This document shows positions 15,680 to 17,751 of a DNA stretch of 17,751 nucleotides, piece after piece. The position numbers and the translations under genes were made by a program. The DNA lies in the NCBI GenBank assembly GCA_030377945.1, contig JAUCGD010000054.1, positions 1-17,751 on the forward strand, read 5' to 3'. Numbering within the stretch: the first letter of the stretch is position 1; each line of letters begins with the position of its first letter. The notes beneath the pieces were generated by a model. It did not search any database, was not told the DNA's origin, and saw nothing but the letters and a program-made list of their open reading frames with translations. This DNA is from Desulfobacterales bacterium HSG17 (lineage in GTDB: Bacteria > Desulfobacterota > Desulfobacteria > Desulfobacterales > Desulfococcaceae).

Positions 15680-16852
15680 TCAGGCACTATTTTTTGCTTC
15701 CTGCCAAAAGGGACTCAAGGAACGCAATCTTTCAATAATGGGCGGCATTTTCTCAATGACGAAATCAATTTCGGATTCTGTTGTATAATGACTCAGACTG
15801 AAACGAATTGAACCGTGCGCTGCTGTAAAGGGTACTCCCATGGCCCGCAGTACGTGGGAGGGCTCCAATGACCCGGAAGTGCAGGCTGAACCTGAGGAAG
15901 CACAAATGTTAAATTCATCCATCAGCAATAAAATAGCCTCACCTTCGATATATTCAAAACTAATATTGGTGGTATTGGGCAATCGTTCGCTTTTTCCACC
16001 GTTAATGATGACTTTCGGTATGGCATCGGTGAGTTTCGATTCAAGCTTGTCGCGATAGGTACGAATTCGGGTATTGATATCTTCTAAAGAATCATGGGCA
16101 AGACGGCAAGCTGCGCCCAAACCAATAATGGAGGCCACATTTTCAGTACCACCGCGTCGGCCACCTTCTTGATGGCCCCCGATCATAAAGGGTGCAAAGC
16201 GGGTTCCTTTTTTTACATAGAGTGCACCAATACCTTTAGGGGCGTGTATTTTATGTCCTGACAGGGAAAGCATGTGAATACCGGTTCTGGTCACATCAAT
16301 GGGGATTTTCCCAACCGCCTGAACAGCATCGGTATGAAACAAAATTCCCTGATCAGCAACTTTTCGGCTGATTTCTTCCACTGGAAAAATGACCCCGGTC
16401 TCGTTATTGGCCCACATTACACTTACCAAGGCCACATTTTCGTCCAGGCGATCGTAAAGAAAGTCAAGGTCGAGCGCACCATGTTTATCAACTGGTACAA
16501 AGGTAACCCGGTAGCCGTTTTTTGAAAAGAATTCGCCCAGATTTTTGATAGCCGGGTGTTCCACTTTGGTCGTAATAATATGTTTTTTGTCCGGGGTTAC
16601 GGCCAAAGCAGCACGAATAGCCGTGGAGTCACTTTCCGTTCCGCAACTGGTAAAAATAATCTCTCTGGGATCAGCACCGATCAGGTCCGCTACCTGTGCG
16701 CGGGCAAGGGCGATTTTTTCACCGACCTGACCACCGAAACGGTGCATGCTGGAAGGATTGCCGTAATATTCAGAAAAGAAAGGCAGCATGGCGTCAGTTA
16801 CTTCAGGAGCAACTCTGGTGGTGGCATTGTTATCCAGATAAATGGCCTTCAT
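15680..16852 (-). CDS. nifS: Cysteine desulfurase, NifS/IscS type
   Basis: The 390-residue PLP enzyme starts with YLDNNATTRVAPEV and has all key residues. His99 (VEHPA) lies over the cofactor. Asp175 and Gln178 are in HTDAVQAVG. Lys201 in SGHKIHAPKG forms the Schiff base. Cys324 in SSGSACTSGSLEPSHVL is the persulfide-forming cysteine. The family takes sulfur from cysteine, releasing alanine, and passes it to the scaffold for Fe-S cluster assembly in the cytoplasm. Its ATG shares one base with the nifU stop codon (TAATG), so the two proteins are translationally coupled and should work as a pair. The gene symbol follows from the adjoining full-length NifU; it is not evidence for nitrogen fixation, as many anaerobes use this pair for general cluster supply. 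Confidence 0.94.
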   Translation of the reverse strand: MKAIYLDNNATTRVAPEVTDAMLPFFSEYYGNPSSMHRFGGQVGEKIALARAQVADLIGADPREIIFTSCGTESDSTAIRAALAVTPDKKHIITTKVEHPAIKNLGEFFSKNGYRVTFVPVDKHGALDLDFLYDRLDENVALVSVMWANNETGVIFPVEEISRKVADQGILFHTDAVQAVGKIPIDVTRTGIHMLSLSGHKIHAPKGIGALYVKKGTRFAPFMIGGHQEGGRRGGTENVASIIGLGAACRLAHDSLEDINTRIRTYRDKLESKLTDAIPKVIINGGKSERLPNTTNISFEYIEGEAILLLMDEFNICASSGSACTSGSLEPSHVLRAMGVPFTAAHGSIRFSLSHYTTESEIDFVIEKMPPIIERLRSLSPFWQEAKNSA

Positions 16853-17679
16853 TACTTCACCTCCTCGACCACTAGATCAGTGGCCACAAATTCTCTTAAT
16901 TTTTCCTGTACATAATGAGACAGGGTTACCTGGGATGCGGCACAGGAAGCACAGGTCCCTCTTAAGGTAACCATGACCCGATTACCATCCACATCCACCA
17001 GCTCAATATCACCACCGTCTTGTTTTAGCGCGGGTTTCACTTCGCGTTCCAATGTTTCTTCAATTAACCGAATTTTTTGAATATTGGTTAATCGCGCCGG
17101 CTCACAGGTTTTTTCGACCTTGGTATTTAAAACCTGAGCAATGATTTCATCGATTTTTTCATGACAGTTCCCGCAAGCACCGCCTGCCTTGACATAATCA
17201 GTTACATCTTCGATGGTTTTCAAGTGATTTTCGGTGACAACCCGTTTGATTTCAAGATCGGTGACACCAAAACACTGACAAACGATTTCGCCTTCCGGTT
17301 TTTCAACTGTTTCGCCCCGGATATCAGCAATGGCAAGCTCCAGAGCATCTCGTCCCATAACCGAACAATGCATTTTTTCTTTGGGCAAGCCACCTAAAAA
17401 ATCGGCCAGATCTTCATTTGTAATCGTTTCAGCTTCCGTAAGGGTTTTGCCGATCAACATTTCCGTCAAGGCAGAAGAGGAGGCAATGGCACTGGCACAC
17501 CCAAACGTCTGAAATTTGACATCTGCGATAGTACCGTCATCGGACATTTTAATAAATAATTTCAAGGCATCACCACATGCGATGGACCCTACTTCGCCGA
17601 CGCCGTCAGCATCTTTGATTTCCCCGACATTACGGGGATTTAAGAAGTGTTCTCTAACTTTATCTGTGTAATCCCACAT
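16852..17679 (-). CDS. nifU: Fe-S cluster scaffold protein NifU, three-domain form
   Basis: The 275-residue protein has the full NifU layout. The N-terminal IscU-like scaffold (1-125) has cluster-ligand cysteines Cys35 (ACGDALK), Cys61 (FGCASAIASS) and Cys105 (MHCSVMG). The middle [2Fe-2S] domain has Cys134 and Cys136 (VCQCFGV) and Cys169 and Cys172 (GACGNC). The C-terminal Nfu domain (about 203-275) has QDGGDIELVDV and the CASC pair Cys243/Cys246. It builds clusters from iron and NifS-delivered sulfur and hands them to target proteins. AAAAGGAG precedes the ATG. It is first in the operon, with its promoter region directly upstream and NifS coupled downstream. All expected cysteines are present and nothing looks damaged. 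Confidence 0.95.
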   Translation of the reverse strand: MWDYTDKVREHFLNPRNVGEIKDADGVGEVGSIACGDALKLFIKMSDDGTIADVKFQTFGCASAIASSSALTEMLIGKTLTEAETITNEDLADFLGGLPKEKMHCSVMGRDALELAIADIRGETVEKPEGEIVCQCFGVTDLEIKRVVTENHLKTIEDVTDYVKAGGACGNCHEKIDEIIAQVLNTKVEKTCEPARLTNIQKIRLIEETLEREVKPALKQDGGDIELVDVDGNRVMVTLRGTCASCAASQVTLSHYVQEKLREFVATDLVVEEVK

Positions 17680-17700
17680 ATTCTCCGCGCTCCTTTTAAA

Positions 17701-17721
17701 ATCAGATGATTATACTCTGAT
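17701..17721 (-). promoter_or_regulatory. nifU promoter -10 box inside an inverted repeat (candidate operator)
   Basis: On the minus strand a perfect TATAAT (17714-17709) lies about 30 bases before the nifU ATG. It is framed by ATCAGA and TCTGAT, perfect six-base inverted arms (17716-17721 and 17701-17706). A regulator bound here would block RNA polymerase directly. The -35 match is poor, which suits a regulated promoter. The identity of the regulator (an Rrf2/IscR-type protein is one option) is a guess. Confidence 0.5.
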
Positions 17722-17751
17722 GGTTGAATTAATTGTTTCGAATGATCAATA

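Noticed and set aside
15680..17679. nifU-nifS as evidence for a nitrogen-fixation island
   Set aside because: No nitrogenase or other nif gene is present, and NifU/NifS pairs are used for general Fe-S assembly in many anaerobes.

Overview
The window looks like chromosomal DNA of a moderately AT-rich anaerobic Gram-negative bacterium. The best guess is a sulfate-reducer-like member of the Desulfobacterota (former Deltaproteobacteria). That placement is inferred from gene content: cbi-type cobalamin genes, a Tat-exported Fe-S / cytochrome b pair, full-length NifU with NifS, a WS/DGAT acyltransferase and a large hybrid histidine kinase. No rRNA or other phylogenetic marker is present. I see no tRNA, rRNA, CRISPR array, prophage or insertion sequence.

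Layout. (1) 1-2632, plus strand: the end of a cobalamin (corrin ring) operon with cbiET (5' truncated by the window edge), cbiF/cobM and cbiH/cobJ. (2) 2636-3418, minus: an orphan periplasmic solute-binding protein, convergent with cbiH. (3) 3668-5317, plus: a WS/DGAT-type acyltransferase with an unusual C-terminal Cys/His motif, followed by a good intrinsic terminator. (4) 5471-7848, plus: a translationally coupled pair, a GYF_2-DUF898 membrane protein and an M48 zinc metalloprotease. The protease gene is broken by one in-frame TAA just before its HEIGH motif. (5) 7987-9387, plus: a surface-carbohydrate-biosynthesis-like protein, tail to tail with (6) 9398-12172, minus: a 924-residue membrane hybrid histidine kinase (HisKA-HATPase-REC-REC-HPt) with a recognisable promoter. 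(7) 12374-15519, minus: a co-directional cluster read as rhomboid protease, Tat-exported multi-cluster ferredoxin, small cytochrome b-like membrane protein, a 29-residue single-span protein, ECF sigma factor and soluble zinc-type anti-sigma factor. (8) 15568-15667: a 100-bp imperfect palindrome. (9) 15680-17679, minus: nifU-nifS, behind a promoter whose -10 box sits in the centre of an inverted repeat.

How the parts fit. Region 7 is the most interesting. A quinone-linked type of Fe-S/cytochrome b electron-transfer module has no catalytic subunit beside it but is followed, with overlapping or short spacing, by an ECF sigma/anti-sigma pair and a tiny membrane protein. This suggests that envelope redox chemistry and transcription control are genetically tied. 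The nifUS operon would supply Fe-S clusters to such proteins and to the cell generally; nothing here shows nitrogen fixation. The remaining genes are mostly independent units.
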